Assembly: GCA_963763205.1 (NCBI GenBank)
Contig: CAVXNQ010000022.1
Location: forward strand, 248,001 to 312,000
DNA from: DDH964 sp963763205
GTDB lineage: Bacteria > Desulfobacterota > Desulfuromonadia > Desulfuromonadales > DDH964
Reading direction: 5' to 3'
DNA: 64,000 nucleotides
In this document: in pieces, positions 30,056 to 39,345 of the stretch
Layout of the letters: the number at the start of each line of letters is the position of its first letter
How positions within the stretch are numbered: the first letter of the stretch is position 1
The notes under the pieces: model-generated
What the model was told of the DNA's origin: nothing
Databases searched by the model: none
What the model saw: the letters and a program-made list of their open reading frames with translations, nothing else
Made by a program: the position numbers and the translations under genes

Positions 30056-31153
30056 ATGGAGAATGACAGCAAAACCGTCCGGATCAAGGTCTCCCCGGAC
30101 GTCGCCCGCATCGTCGGCAAAGGTGCACCCCGGGAACTGCAGTTGACGGCTGCCCGGGGTGCGCTGCCGCTTTCCGGAAGGGACCTGGTCACCGTCCTCT
30201 TCTTTCTCTGTCACCGTGGCGACGCCGAACTCCGCTCCCAAGCCCTTGCAACCGGCCGGACGCTGCCGGCCTCCCTCCTCGCGCCGGTTCTTCACGATCC
30301 TGGGGTTCATCCCCAACTGCTCGATTTCATCGCCCGGCAGCGACTGGCCGAGGTGGCTGTCATGGAGCCGCTGCTGACCAACCCGGCGGTGACGGACGCC
30401 ACTCTGACCTATGTCGCCGGACACGCCCCAGGGGAGGTGTTGTCCCTGCTCGCGCGAAACGACCGGCGGCTGGCGGCGGCGCCGCAGATTGCCGATGCCC
30501 TGCTGGCCAATTCCCTGGCGGGACTGGAACTCAAACGTAACCTTGGGTGGCAGGAACCGCCGGCGGCGGGCGGATCCCGGGACGGAGTCGCCACGGAGCT
30601 CGCCGAAGGTGCCGAAGGCGAGGCTGAAAGGGCGAAGAGGGCGAAGAGGGCGAAGAAGGGCGAAGAGGGCGAAGAGGGCGAAGAGGGCGAAGAGGGCGAA
30701 GAGGGCGAAGAGGGGGCGGCCGAGGAAGAGGAACTCAACCTCTCCAAGTATCAGCAGGCGCTGGAATTGGGGGTGGCGGAAAAGATCAAGATCGCCATGT
30801 CCGGCGACAAGGAGTGGCGCAGCATCTTTCTCAAGGACTCCAACAAGCTGGTTTCGACCGCAGCCATGAAGAATCCCCGCATTACCGACGGGGAGGTCTT
30901 GGCCGTGGCCAAGAACAAGAGCTCCAACGATGAGCTGATCCGCCTGATTACCCTGAACAAGGAATGGGTGAAGAATTACGAGATCAAGAAGGCCCTGATC
31001 ATGCATCCGAAAACGCCTCTGCCGAAAGCCCTGCGCTACATGACCGTCCTGACGGAGAAGGACATCAAGCATCTGGCCAAGAGTCGCGGAGTTTCCCAGG
31101 TGCTGGTCAACAACGCCCGGCGCATGCTGCTCGCCAAGAATAAGAAGCGTTGA
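30056..31153 (+). CDS. Hypothetical protein with basic/acidic repeat linker
   Basis: A 365-residue cytoplasmic-type protein, 11 bases after the SPOR gene and probably co-transcribed. Residues about 1-165 are helical and HEAT-like (LLTNPAVTDATLTYVA; LLARNDRRLAAAPQ). Residues about 190-222 are a low-complexity linker: three AKR units then six GEE units. Both are encoded by one 9-base DNA repeat read in two frames. The C-terminal 140 residues are again helical (ALELGVAEKIKIAMSGDKEW; AMKNPRITDGEVLAVAKNK) and resemble a family I know from Geobacter relatives. Function unknown. Confidence 0.7.
   Translation: MENDSKTVRIKVSPDVARIVGKGAPRELQLTAARGALPLSGRDLVTVLFFLCHRGDAELRSQALATGRTLPASLLAPVLHDPGVHPQLLDFIARQRLAEVAVMEPLLTNPAVTDATLTYVAGHAPGEVLSLLARNDRRLAAAPQIADALLANSLAGLELKRNLGWQEPPAAGGSRDGVATELAEGAEGEAERAKRAKRAKKGEEGEEGEEGEEGEEGEEGAAEEEELNLSKYQQALELGVAEKIKIAMSGDKEWRSIFLKDSNKLVSTAAMKNPRITDGEVLAVAKNKSSNDELIRLITLNKEWVKNYEIKKALIMHPKTPLPKALRYMTVLTEKDIKHLAKSRGVSQVLVNNARRMLLAKNKKR
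30631..30714 (+). repeat. 9-bp tandem repeat read in two frames
   Basis: GGCGAAGAG is repeated about nine times. One unit near 30649-30658 has an extra A, so translation passes from the frame that gives Ala-Lys-Arg to the one that gives Gly-Glu-Glu. The reading frame of the whole gene stays open. Confidence 0.85.
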
Positions 31154-31267
31154 CGCACCGCGGACCGGTCGGATTTCATCCAACGATCGCTCCTGTCTGG
31201 CCACGGTGGTAGAATGGCTGGCAGCTGAACGGACAAAGGCCCTGCGGCTGAGGAAGGAACACCCGTC

Positions 31268-31975
31268 ATGACTCCCCTGAAAATTCTACTGGCCGACGAC
31301 GTCGAACTCTTTCTGGAGCTCGAAAAGACCTTTTTCCGTCGCCAGGGAGTGACTATCCTGGTCGCGCGCAACGGCCGGGAGGCGGTCAACCTGGTCCGGG
31401 CGGAACGCCCGCAGCTGGTGTTCATGGATCTGTACATGCCGGATTTTGACGGCGAGGAAGCCTGCCGCCAGATCAAGGCGGATCCGGAGTTGCGTTCCAC
31501 CCCGGTGGTCATGGTGACGCTGGGCGGCCGGCCGGAGGACCTCGAACGCTGCCGGCTTGCCGGTTGCGACGAGATCGTCCTCAAGCCGATCAACCGGCAC
31601 CAGTTCCTGGAGACCGCCCACCGCTTTCTGGACGTCGCGCCACGCCGGACGCCCCGTTTCGAGGCCCGGCTCCAGGTTCGCTTCGGTGCCGGCCGGGAAA
31701 ACCTCCTCGAGAATTACAGCATCAACGTCAGTACCGGCGGTCTGTTCCTCGAGACCGCCGAACCGCTCCCGGAGAACGCTCCTTTGTACCTGGAGTTTTA
31801 TCTGCCGGAGCGAACCGAGCCCATCTGCTGTCACGGGCGCGTGGCCTGGATCAACACCGCGGCCGTCGCCAAGACGCCCTCCCTGCCGAGCGGCATGGGC
31901 ATTCAATTCGTCGACCTGTCATTGGTCGACATGCAGCTGATCCGCGAGTTTATCCGTACTCAGGCTCCCTTCTGA
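31268..31975 (+). CDS. Receiver-PilZ response regulator (c-di-GMP effector)
   Basis: A 235-residue protein; ATG 31268 follows GAGGAAGG. The receiver domain (1-122) has DD at 10-11, acceptor Asp54 (FMDLYMPDFDG) and Lys in LKPINR. The PilZ domain (about 125-230) carries the c-di-GMP signature R130-x3-R134 (RFEAR) and NVSTGGLFLE. It links phosphorelay input to cyclic-di-GMP-dependent output, often motility or exopolysaccharide. No kinase gene adjoins it. Confidence 0.88.
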   Translation: MTPLKILLADDVELFLELEKTFFRRQGVTILVARNGREAVNLVRAERPQLVFMDLYMPDFDGEEACRQIKADPELRSTPVVMVTLGGRPEDLERCRLAGCDEIVLKPINRHQFLETAHRFLDVAPRRTPRFEARLQVRFGAGRENLLENYSINVSTGGLFLETAEPLPENAPLYLEFYLPERTEPICCHGRVAWINTAAVAKTPSLPSGMGIQFVDLSLVDMQLIREFIRTQAPF

Positions 31976-32105
31976 TCCGGCCAACGCCTGTCCTTTTTTG
32001 CTCCTTTCTCCTTGCACCGTTCAACGTTTCCCCCTTCGATCCTCGATCCGCGATTTTCTATTGGACCCATTCCCGCCCCAGGCCCCAGCTTCCGATCTTT
32101 TTCCA

Positions 32106-32127
32106 AAATTTGACCTGCATCAAATTT
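32106..32127. promoter_or_regulatory. CRP/FNR-family palindromic operator upstream of the octaheme cytochrome
   Basis: A perfect 8-bp inverted repeat AAATTTGA-CCTGCA-TCAAATTT. It contains TTGAC-N4-ATCAA, differing from the FNR consensus TTGAT-N4-ATCAA at one base. It is centred about 142 bases before the cytochrome ATG, in an AT-rich segment. Such boxes in anaerobic deltaproteobacteria serve FNR, DNR or HcpR-like regulators of nitrogen-oxide and redox genes; which one is not decidable here. Confidence 0.75.
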
Positions 32128-32258
32128 CTGTTTAAACGGTAAGGGTAAAGTCCGACGGAAAGAATTTCCTAATTTTCGTCGGTGCCTGGTTTCTGCACTG
32201 GCGCAAGGATCCCTGTCGGCCGCGGTGGCGCGGCCCCTAAACAGTCGAGGAGGCAAAG

Positions 32259-33599
32259 ATGAGAACGCACCGGTGGTCGTCCCTCATGGCCGGCATTTTC
32301 TGCCTGGCCCTGGCGTCGGTAACGATGGCCAAGGAACCGCAAATTTCCAAGGAAACCCAGGCCTGCGTGGAGTGCCACAGCTCCACGCCGGGGATCGTCA
32401 GCCAGTGGCAGGACAGCGCCCACTATGGCGCCGGGGTCGGCTGCTACGAGTGCCACCAGGCCAGCAAGGGCGAACCGGATGCACTGAGTCATTACGGCTT
32501 CACCGTCTCGATTATCGTCTCGCCCAAAGATTGCAGCCGCTGCCATCCCAAGGAGGTGGACGAGTTCACCCACAGCCACCATGCCGAGGCCGGCGATATT
32601 CTCAACTCCCAGGACGGCCTTCTCGGCCAGACCGTCGGCGGCGCCCCGGCGGTGGTGGTCGGCTGTCGCCAGTGCCACGGATCGCTGGTCAAGGTCAACA
32701 CCGATGGCACCCTCGACCCGACGACCTGGCCCAACACCGGCATCGGCCGGGTCAACCCGGACGGCTCCAAGGGCTCCTGCACCGGCTGCCATACCCGGCA
32801 CCGCTTCAGCATCGAGCAGGCGCGCCAACCCGAAGCCTGCGGCAAGTGCCACCTGGGACCCGACCATCCGCAGAAGGAGGTCTATGAGGAGTCCAAGCAC
32901 GGCATCCTCTACAAGGCGTTCAAGGACAAGCTGAACCTGGGCCGCAAAAAATGGGTGGCCGGCCAGGATTACACCGATGCACCGACCTGTTCCACCTGCC
33001 ACATGGGTGCTACCCCTGACCAGAGCGTCACCCACGACGTCGGCTCGCGCCTTTCCTGGAACCTGCGGGCGCCGGTTTCCATCCGGACCAAGGACTCGGC
33101 CAAGAAGCTGGTCGACATGAAGGACGTCTGTTCGTCCTGCCACGCGGCCCCCTTCGTCAACGGCTTTTATCGGCAGTTCGACGACGCGGTGGCCCTCTAT
33201 AACGACAAGTTCGCCAAACCGGCCAAAGAAATCCGGGATCTGCTGATCCAGGAAAAGGTCATCGACAGCCAGAACTTCAACGACAAGCTCGACTGGACCT
33301 ATTTCGAACTCTGGCACCACGAGGGGCGCCGGGCTCGTCACGGGGCCGCCATGTCAGGGCCGGACTACGCCTGGTGGCACGGCTTCTACGACCTCGCCAA
33401 GGCCTTCTACAGCGAGTACCTGCCCGAAGTGAAGGAGGCCTGCGACCAGGCCGGCAAGCCCGAGCTCTACCAGAAGATCGTCAAGACCTACATCGAGGCA
33501 CGCCCCGAGCACGAATGGTTCGTCAAGGGTTTCGACCCCCAACGGCTCGAGGAGATTAAGCAGTATTACCAGCAGCGCTACCAGGAGAAGGTACAGTAG
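32259..33599 (+). CDS. Periplasmic octaheme c-type cytochrome, HAO/hydroxylamine-reductase family
   Basis: A 446-residue protein; ATG 32259 after GGAGGCAAAG. Signal peptide at 1-24 (SLMAGIFCLALASVTMA). Eight CxxCH heme sites: CVECH, CYECH, CSRCH, CRQCH, CTGCH, CGKCH, CSTCH and CSSCH. WPNTGIGRVNPDGSKGSC and GPDHPQKEVYEESKHG are typical of the hydroxylamine oxidoreductase fold. Related reductive enzymes (epsilon-HAO type) lack the Tyr-heme crosslink; I cannot tell from sequence alone whether a crosslinking Tyr is present (SGPDYAWWHGF is the nearest candidate). Likely reduces hydroxylamine or nitrite, or detoxifies NO-derived species. No quinol-oxidising partner gene lies next to it. A strong terminator follows. 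Confidence 0.88.
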   Translation: MRTHRWSSLMAGIFCLALASVTMAKEPQISKETQACVECHSSTPGIVSQWQDSAHYGAGVGCYECHQASKGEPDALSHYGFTVSIIVSPKDCSRCHPKEVDEFTHSHHAEAGDILNSQDGLLGQTVGGAPAVVVGCRQCHGSLVKVNTDGTLDPTTWPNTGIGRVNPDGSKGSCTGCHTRHRFSIEQARQPEACGKCHLGPDHPQKEVYEESKHGILYKAFKDKLNLGRKKWVAGQDYTDAPTCSTCHMGATPDQSVTHDVGSRLSWNLRAPVSIRTKDSAKKLVDMKDVCSSCHAAPFVNGFYRQFDDAVALYNDKFAKPAKEIRDLLIQEKVIDSQNFNDKLDWTYFELWHHEGRRARHGAAMSGPDYAWWHGFYDLAKAFYSEYLPEVKEACDQAGKPELYQKIVKTYIEARPEHEWFVKGFDPQRLEEIKQYYQQRYQEKVQ

Positions 33600-33622
33600 C
33601 GGATCGAATGCCTGCATGTCAG

Positions 33623-33657
33623 CGCCGGCCGGGACTTCCCGGCCGGCGTTTGTTTTT
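33623..33657 (+). terminator. Terminator of the octaheme cytochrome gene
   Basis: An 11-bp stem CGCCGGCCGGG / CCCGGCCGGCG with a short loop, followed by TTTGTTTTT. 24 bases past the stop codon. Confidence 0.9.
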
Positions 33658-33760
33658 GGGCAGTCGGCGGCCCGGCCGTTGCCGTCCAGGCCGGTCGGCG
33701 ATGGCAACCCGTTCTCTGTGGGGGTAGAATTAACGTGCGAACGGACCAGAGGAGGTACCT

Positions 33761-33910
33761 ATGACCGACCAACGCTGCAGCAAGTGCCACGATTTGTTCC
33801 CCGAGGAGGAACTGCTGGTCAGCGAGACCACCGGCGAGCTGATTTGTCCCGATTGTTCGGGGTTGCTGACCGGCGAGGATCTCGGCTGTCAATACATCGA
33901 GGAAGGTTGA
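33761..33910 (+). CDS. 49-residue zinc-ribbon protein
   Basis: A short gene: ATG 33761 behind GAGGAGG, stop at 33908-33910. The protein begins MTDQRCSKCHDLFPEEELL and continues GELICPDCSGLLTGEDLGC. Two CxxC knuckles 23 residues apart form a treble-clef/zinc-ribbon site. A good ribosome site and a following terminator argue it is real. Function unknown; perhaps a small regulator or assembly factor. Confidence 0.65.
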   Translation: MTDQRCSKCHDLFPEEELLVSETTGELICPDCSGLLTGEDLGCQYIEEG

Positions 33911-33950
33911 TACGACGGGCTACCGCAGTGCCGACCGGCGGGGGTGTCCA

Positions 33951-33975
33951 GGCGGGGGCGCCTCCGCCAGTTTTT
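33951..33975 (+). terminator. Terminator of the small zinc-ribbon gene
   Basis: GGCGGGG paired with CCTCCGCC (one G-T pair) with a tight loop, then AGTTTTT. 41 bases past the stop. Confidence 0.6.
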
Positions 33976-34061
33976 CCCCAAGGAGAGGGGAAAATGTGCT
34001 AGCCTGAACACCTTCCGGCGTGGACCGGAGGATCCCGTCGTACGATAAGGAGCCTGTTCCC

Positions 34062-34724
34062 GTGAGCGATGAAATCCCCCAGCCCAACGCCTCCCCCGCC
34101 GGCATGTGGCTGATCAACCATCTCAAAAAGAAGTTGGGCGCCGGCCTGCTGGTGGTCATCCCCCTCGGCATCACCATCTTCATCCTGAGTTTTCTGTTCA
34201 ATCTGGCCGACGGCGTCCTCGCCCCTTATATCCGCAAGACCTTCGCGTTTTTCTTCGGTGAGGGGCGGTATGTGCCGGGGCTGGGGATGATCGCCGGCTT
34301 CGTGGTCGTCTACCTTGCCGGACTGGTGGCCAGCAACGTCTTTGGTTCCCGGCTGGTCGGGATGTGGGACCATCTGCTGTCGCGGATCCCGCTGGTCAAT
34401 TCGATCTACACCTCGACCAAACAGGTGATGCAGGTTTTTTCCTCCGGCGGCAAGGGCGCGTTCCGGCGGGCCGTCTACGTTGAATTTCCGAAAGAGGGCT
34501 GTTTTTCCATTGCCTTCATCACCAACAGCGTCCAGGCCGTATCGGGCAAGCGCTACCACACCCTGTTCATCCCCACCTCGCCCAATCCCACCTCCGGCTA
34601 CGTGCTGATTCTGGAGGAGGACAAGGTCTTTCCCACCGCCTTCGGGGTCGAGGAGGCCATGAAGATTATCGTCTCGGGCGGGATGGTCACGCCGGCGGTC
34701 ATTCGCGCCGAGCGTCTGCAGTGA
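34062..34724 (+). CDS. DUF502 family membrane protein
   Basis: A 220-residue protein. GTG 34062 is preferred because AAGGAG lies 9 bases upstream and the upstream reading adds only an atypical extension. Two transmembrane helices are clear: LGAGLLVVIPLGITIFILSF (about 25-45) and GLGMIAGFVVVYLAGLVASN (about 75-95). The DUF502 signatures are LLSRIPLVNSIYTSTKQ and FIPTSPNPTSGYVL. Inner-membrane protein of unknown function. Confidence 0.85.
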   Translation: MSDEIPQPNASPAGMWLINHLKKKLGAGLLVVIPLGITIFILSFLFNLADGVLAPYIRKTFAFFFGEGRYVPGLGMIAGFVVVYLAGLVASNVFGSRLVGMWDHLLSRIPLVNSIYTSTKQVMQVFSSGGKGAFRRAVYVEFPKEGCFSIAFITNSVQAVSGKRYHTLFIPTSPNPTSGYVLILEEDKVFPTAFGVEEAMKIIVSGGMVTPAVIRAERLQ

Positions 34725-35085
34725 GTCCCGGCGGGGAATGCACAGCGGCACCTGTGGGCATCCACAGTCGGATGTGGATAGCCTTGTGGAAAACCACCCA
34801 TCGGCGGGACAAGGGAGCGATCCCAGCGGAGATTTAGCTCTTTGCCTAGAAAAAAATCAGGAGCGCTCTGGTTGACTATTTATTAGAACTATAAAAGGAT
34901 TCGGAATTGTGAATAGGTCGACGGCTCCGCGTGGTCGGCCCCGACCCCGAGTGATTTTTGGATTGATTCCCAATACCCCCTGTGATAAGCAAAATAGCTA
35001 TTAAAAACAATTAGCTGTGTATTTTTAACAATAGTTTGACGAGACTGAATTATGGTTTCCACTGCGACGACAAAGGAGTGTGTCC
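34725..35085. other. AT-rich intergenic region before acyl-CoA synthetase
   Basis: 360 bases, with the last 230 clearly AT-rich. There are opposed TTAAAAA / TTTTTAA words near 35000-35030, a possible operator or attenuator. No convincing -35/-10 pair with correct spacing was found (TTGACT at 34872 and TATAAA at 34890 are only 12 apart). Confidence 0.4.
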
Positions 35086-36751
35086 ATGACTGAAACCCTG
35101 CATTTCACGGTGGGCGGACTGATCGAGGAAATGGCCCGGCGCTTTCCCGACAACGACTGCCTGGTCTACCCCGACCGGGGGTTGCGCTACAGCTATCGGG
35201 ATTTTGATCAGGGCTGCGACGGGATTGCCAAGGGGCTGTTGAAACTCGGGGTGAAGAAGGGGGACCATCTGGCCATCTGGGCGACCAATGTTCCGGAGTG
35301 GGTGGTGCTGCAGTTCGCCACGGCCAAGATCGGGGCGGTGCTGGTGACAATCAATACCAGCTACAAATCGGCGGAGCTGGAGTACATCCTCAAACAGTCC
35401 GACGCCACTACGCTCTTTCTGGTCCAGGGGTTCAAGGACACCGACTATGTCGAAACCCTTTACCAGGTGGTGCCGGAACTGCAGACGGCGCCTCCCGGGC
35501 AACTGCGCAGCAAGAGCCTCCCCCATCTGCGCAACGTGATCTTCCTCGGCGGCGGTGCACCGACGGGGATGATTCCCTACGCGGAGCTGGAGCGGCTCGG
35601 CGGCGAAGTGGCCGACGCCGAACTGGCAGCGGTCAAGGCGAGTCTCGACGAGCACGAGGTGATCAACATGCAGTACACCTCGGGGACCACCGGCTTTCCC
35701 AAGGGGGTCATGCTCACCCACCACAACATCGTCAACAACGGGTTCAACATCGGCGAGTGCATGCGCTTCACCGAAAAGGACCGGCTCTGCATCCCGGTCC
35801 CCTTCTTCCACTGCTTCGGCTGCGTGCTGGGCGTTTTGGCCTGCGTGACCCACGCCTCGACCATGGTCCCGGTGGAAACCTTCAACCCCGAGGCAGGTGC
35901 TGAAGACCATCGAGGCGGAAAAATGCACCGCCGTGCACGGCGTGCCGACCATGTTCATCGCCGAGCTTGAGCACCCGGCCTTCAGAAAGTACGATCTCTC
36001 CACCCTGCGCAGCGGCATCATGGCCGGCTCACCCTGCCCGACCGAGGTCATGAAGCGGGTCATCCGCGACATGCACGCATCCGAGATCACCATCGCCTAC
36101 GGTCAGACCGAATCGTCGCCGGTGATCACCCAGACCCGCACCGACGATCCCATCGAGCTGCGGGTCGCCACGGTCGGCCGCGCCCTGCCCAACGTCGAAG
36201 TCAAGATCGTCGACATCGAAACCGGCGCCAGCCTGCCGCCCGGCAAGCAGGGGGAACTCTGCACCCGCGGTTATCATGTGATGAAGGGGTATTACAAGAT
36301 GCCCGCGGAGACCGCCCGCGCCATCGACGGGCAGGGGTGGCTGCACACCGGCGACCTGGCGGTGATGGACGAAAACGGCTACTGCAAGATCACCGGCCGC
36401 ATCAAGAACATGATCATCCGCGGCGGCGAGAACATCTATCCGCGGGAGATCGAGGAGTTCCTCTATACCCATCCCAAGGTTTCCGACGTCCAGATTTACG
36501 GCGTGCCCGACCGCAAGTACGGCGAGCAGGTGATGGCGGCGGTCAAACTCAAGGATGGCGTCAGCTGCAGCGAGGAGGAGATCCGCGACTTCTGCCAGGG
36601 ACGGATCGCCAATTACAAGATTCCGGCCTACGTCAAGTTCGTCGACGAATACCCGATGACCGCCAGCGGCAAGATCCAGAAATTCAAACTGAGGGAAATG
36701 GCGATCCGCGACTTGCAGCTGGAGGACGCCGCCCGGATCGAGACGGCCTGA
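35086..36751 (+). CDS. AMP-forming acyl-CoA synthetase (one frameshift)
   Basis: 554 residues when restored; ATG 35086 is 7 bases after AAAGGAG. ANL-superfamily motifs: P-loop-like MQYTSGTTGFPKGVMLTHHN, CIPVPFFHCFGC, AYGQTESSPV, GELCTRGYHVMKGYY, GWLHTGDLAVMDENGY, RIKNMIIRGGENIYP and C-terminal Lys in TASGKIQKFKLRE. It activates a carboxylic acid (probably a medium or long fatty acid) as acyl-adenylate then acyl-CoA. An extra G near 35892-35893 breaks the frame; removing it gives FNPEQVLKTIEAEKC. Followed by an M24 peptidase gene after a dispersed repeat. Confidence 0.9.
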
Positions 36752-36759
36752 AACCAACG

Positions 36760-36810
36760 TGTAGGGGCGATCTTTGGATCGCCCTGGCGAATACAAGATT
36801 CGCCCCTACA
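36760..36810. repeat. Dispersed palindromic intergenic repeat
   Basis: TGTAGGGGCGA (36760-36770) is the exact reverse complement of TCGCCCCTACA (36800-36810), with GATCTTTGGATC and CGAATACAAGATTCG words inside. This resembles the short hairpin repeats scattered through many deltaproteobacterial genomes. Confidence 0.75.
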
Positions 36811-36829
36811 TTCCAATCGGAGGCAAACC

Positions 36830-38020
36830 ATGCGCATCACCCCCGCCAGCGAACTGCAGGCGCGCTGCAATAAACTTCAGGAGCGAATGACCGCGGCCGA
36901 CCTCGAGGCGGTGCTGGTCATCCAGAATGCCGATCTCTTCTACTTCACCGGCTCGATCCAGCAGGGTCTCCTCTATGTTCCCGCCGCCGGTGAGCCGGTC
37001 TACATGGTACGCAAGGACTACCTGCGCGCGCGCATGGAATGCGGCCTCAAGGAGATCGTCCCGTTCAAGAGTCCCCGCGATATCCCCGGCATCCTGGCCG
37101 GCTACGGCCTGCCGCTGCCGCAGCGCGCGGGGATGGAGCTCGACGTCCTGCCGGTGGCGACCTTCAACCGCTTTCGCACCCCCTTCGGCGCGTGCGAGAT
37201 GGTCGACGCCGCGCCGCTGATCCGCGCGGTGCGGGCGGTCAAGTCGAAGTACGAGATCGAGATCATGAAGGATGCGGCGCTGCAGGTCGAAAAGGTCTGC
37301 AAACGGGCGAAGGAGGTGATCCGGCCCGGCATGACCGATTTCGAGCTGGCCGCCGAACTCGAATACTGCGCCCGCCAGGCCGGCCACCAGGGGCTCACCC
37401 GGATGCGCGGCTTCAACAGCGAGCTCTTCTACGGCCACGTCTTCTCCGGGGCCGACAGCGCCGCCCCGGCCTTCAACGACACGCCGCTGGGCGGGCTCGG
37501 CGTCAACCCCTCCATCGGCCAGGGGGCGAGCTACAAGCGGATCAAGGAGAACGAGCCGATCATCGTCGATTTTACCGGCGCCTTCGATGGCTACCTGGTC
37601 GACCAGACGCGGGTCTTCTGCATCGGCGGGCTCCCCGAGCCCCTCCTGAAGGCATACGACGACATGCTCAGGATCGAGCAGCACCTCAAGCAGATCGCCC
37701 GCCCCGGCGTCGCCTGGGGGGAAATCTACGATCAGTGCTATCATCTCGCCTGCGAGCTGGGCTACCGGGACCACTTCATGGGCAGTTCCGGGGCGCAGGT
37801 CTCCTTCATCGGCCACGGCATCGGCATCGAGATCGACGAATACCCCTTCATCGCCCGCGGCTTCAAGGAGCAGCTGCTGGAAGAATTCATGACCTTTGCC
37901 TTCGAACCCAAGGCGGTCTATCCGGGCCTCGGCGCCGTAGGGATCGAGAACACCTTCTGGGTGGCGCAGGACGGCCTCAAGCACCTGACCTTCTCTTCGG
38001 AAGAGCTGGCCATTCTCTGA
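36830..38020 (+). CDS. M24B-family Xaa-Pro-type metallopeptidase
   Basis: A 396-residue protein; ATG 36830 after GGAGG. The N-terminal creatinase-like domain is at about 10-150 (LVIQNADLFYFTGSIQQG). The catalytic pita-bread domain has all five metal ligands in order: Asp in IIVDFTGAF, Asp in DGYLVDQTR, His in FIGHGIGIEIDE, Glu in FAFEPKAVYPG and Glu in GIENTFWV. It probably removes N-terminal residues ahead of proline or acts on a related C-N bond. Likely co-transcribed with the GGDEF gene 23 bases downstream. Confidence 0.88.
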   Translation: MRITPASELQARCNKLQERMTAADLEAVLVIQNADLFYFTGSIQQGLLYVPAAGEPVYMVRKDYLRARMECGLKEIVPFKSPRDIPGILAGYGLPLPQRAGMELDVLPVATFNRFRTPFGACEMVDAAPLIRAVRAVKSKYEIEIMKDAALQVEKVCKRAKEVIRPGMTDFELAAELEYCARQAGHQGLTRMRGFNSELFYGHVFSGADSAAPAFNDTPLGGLGVNPSIGQGASYKRIKENEPIIVDFTGAFDGYLVDQTRVFCIGGLPEPLLKAYDDMLRIEQHLKQIARPGVAWGEIYDQCYHLACELGYRDHFMGSSGAQVSFIGHGIGIEIDEYPFIARGFKEQLLEEFMTFAFEPKAVYPGLGAVGIENTFWVAQDGLKHLTFSSEELAIL

Positions 38021-38043
38021 GGTGCCGGGCTAGTGGTGAGCAG

Positions 38044-38947
38044 ATGACCCTCGACATCGACTGGCAGCGGCTTCTCGAACATCTCCACGACGGGGTCTAT
38101 TTTACCGATCTGGAGCGCCGCATCACCTACTGGAACTCGCAGCGCGGAGCAGATCACCGGCTACCAGGCGGCGGAGGTGATCGGTTCGCGCTGTTCCGAC
38201 AACATCCTGGTTCACGTCGACATGGAGGGGGTCTCCCTCTGCCTCGGTCGCTGCCCGATGGCGGCGTCCATGACGGACGGCCAGCACCGCGCCGCCGAGG
38301 TCTACCTCAAGCACAAGTCCGGGCACCGCGTGCCGGTTTCGGTCCGGGTTTCCCCGCTGCTCGATTCCCGCGGGCAGATTATCGGCGGCGTCGAGCTCTT
38401 CTCCGACATCAGCAGTCAGCATGTCCTGCGCCGGCGGATGCAGGAACTGGAGGCGCTGGCCCTGGTCGATTCGCTGACCGGCCTCTCCAGCCGCAACCAT
38501 CTCGAAGCGGAACTGGAGGCGCGCATCGAGGAGTCCCACCGCTACCGGATCCCCTTCGGGGTGCTGTTCCTCGATGTCGACCATTTCAAGGCCTTCAACG
38601 ACCGTTACGGGCACGATGTCGGCGATCAGGCCCTGAAGGTGGTGGCCGCCACCTTCAGGGCCTGCGCGCGTCCCTTCGACCTGTTCGGCCGGTGGGGCGG
38701 CGAAGAGTTCATCGGCATCATACGCCACATCGACGCCGCGGGTCTCAGAGCGATGGCCGAGCGCATCCGGCGTCTGGTCGAAGGATCCATGATCAGCCTT
38801 CCCGGGGCGCTGGAGAAGGTCACGGTGTCGGTGGGGGCCACCCTGTTCCGGGCCGGTGACGACCTCGCCAGCCTGGTCCGCCGTGCCGACCAGCTCATGT
38901 ACCGCAGCAAGCAGGCCGGGCGCAACTGCGTGAGCTGCGATTTCTAA
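38044..38947 (+). CDS. PAS-GGDEF diguanylate cyclase (one frameshift)
   Basis: About 300 residues when restored. An N-terminal PAS domain (LLEHLHDGVYFTDLERRITYWN, then AEQITGYQAAEVIG), a short coiled linker (RRRMQELEALALVDSLTGL), and a GGDEF domain with the active-site loop RWGGEEF and DVDHFKAFNDRYGH. It makes cyclic di-GMP. The frame breaks near 38138-38145 by one extra base, inside the conserved PAS core. I see no RxxD inhibitory site directly before the active loop. Ends before a strong hairpin. Confidence 0.87.
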
Positions 38948-39345
38948 ATTTTTTTCAGCTTCGCGGTTCGAGTGATGGTGACAAGGCCAGGGGACGCCCT
39001 GGCCTTGTCGCGTGTTGCAGGCTGGTTTTGGTCTGCGGGCTGGCTTGTTGGAAAAGGTCAGCGTCTTCGGCATGCCCGGTATCCAAATCACTCCGAATTT
39101 CGAAACGGGAAGGAGCCTGTCGGTTTGACTCTCAAAAAAATCCGACGGCTGTTGACAACGGATCATTATGGGTTAGCGTGATTCATTATATGGATATGTT
39201 GGAGGGGTGATATGGAGGGGACGTGTTGGCATCAACCCGCTTTCGAACCGGCATAAGTCGGATCGGGGCGGGTTTTTCTGTTGCTTGAAGCAGGTGGAGA
39301 ACTGCCGGAAGACACTACTGTGACGTCCAATAGCGGGAGGGTGGG
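38948..39345. other. Intergenic region ahead of the RHS/C39 gene
   Basis: About 400 bases. It begins with the hairpin terminator, then AT-richer sequence and a second hairpin-like stretch with AACCCGC (39233) paired to GCGGGTTTTT (39272). No promoter with good spacing was identified. GC drops relative to the housekeeping side. Confidence 0.4.
38980..39009. terminator. Strong hairpin after the GGDEF gene
   Basis: A 13-bp perfect stem GACAAGGCCAGGG / CCCTGGCCTTGTC with a GACG tetraloop, 33 bases past the stop. No T-tract, so it may be factor-assisted or protect the RNA end. Confidence 0.6.

Noticed and set aside
30409..31204. Antisense frame encoding a Phe-Ala-Leu hexad repeat
   Set aside because: It is only the complement of the 9-bp GGCGAAGAG array.
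34872..34895. TTGACT / TATAAA as a promoter
   Set aside because: Spacing is 12 bases, too short for sigma-70.
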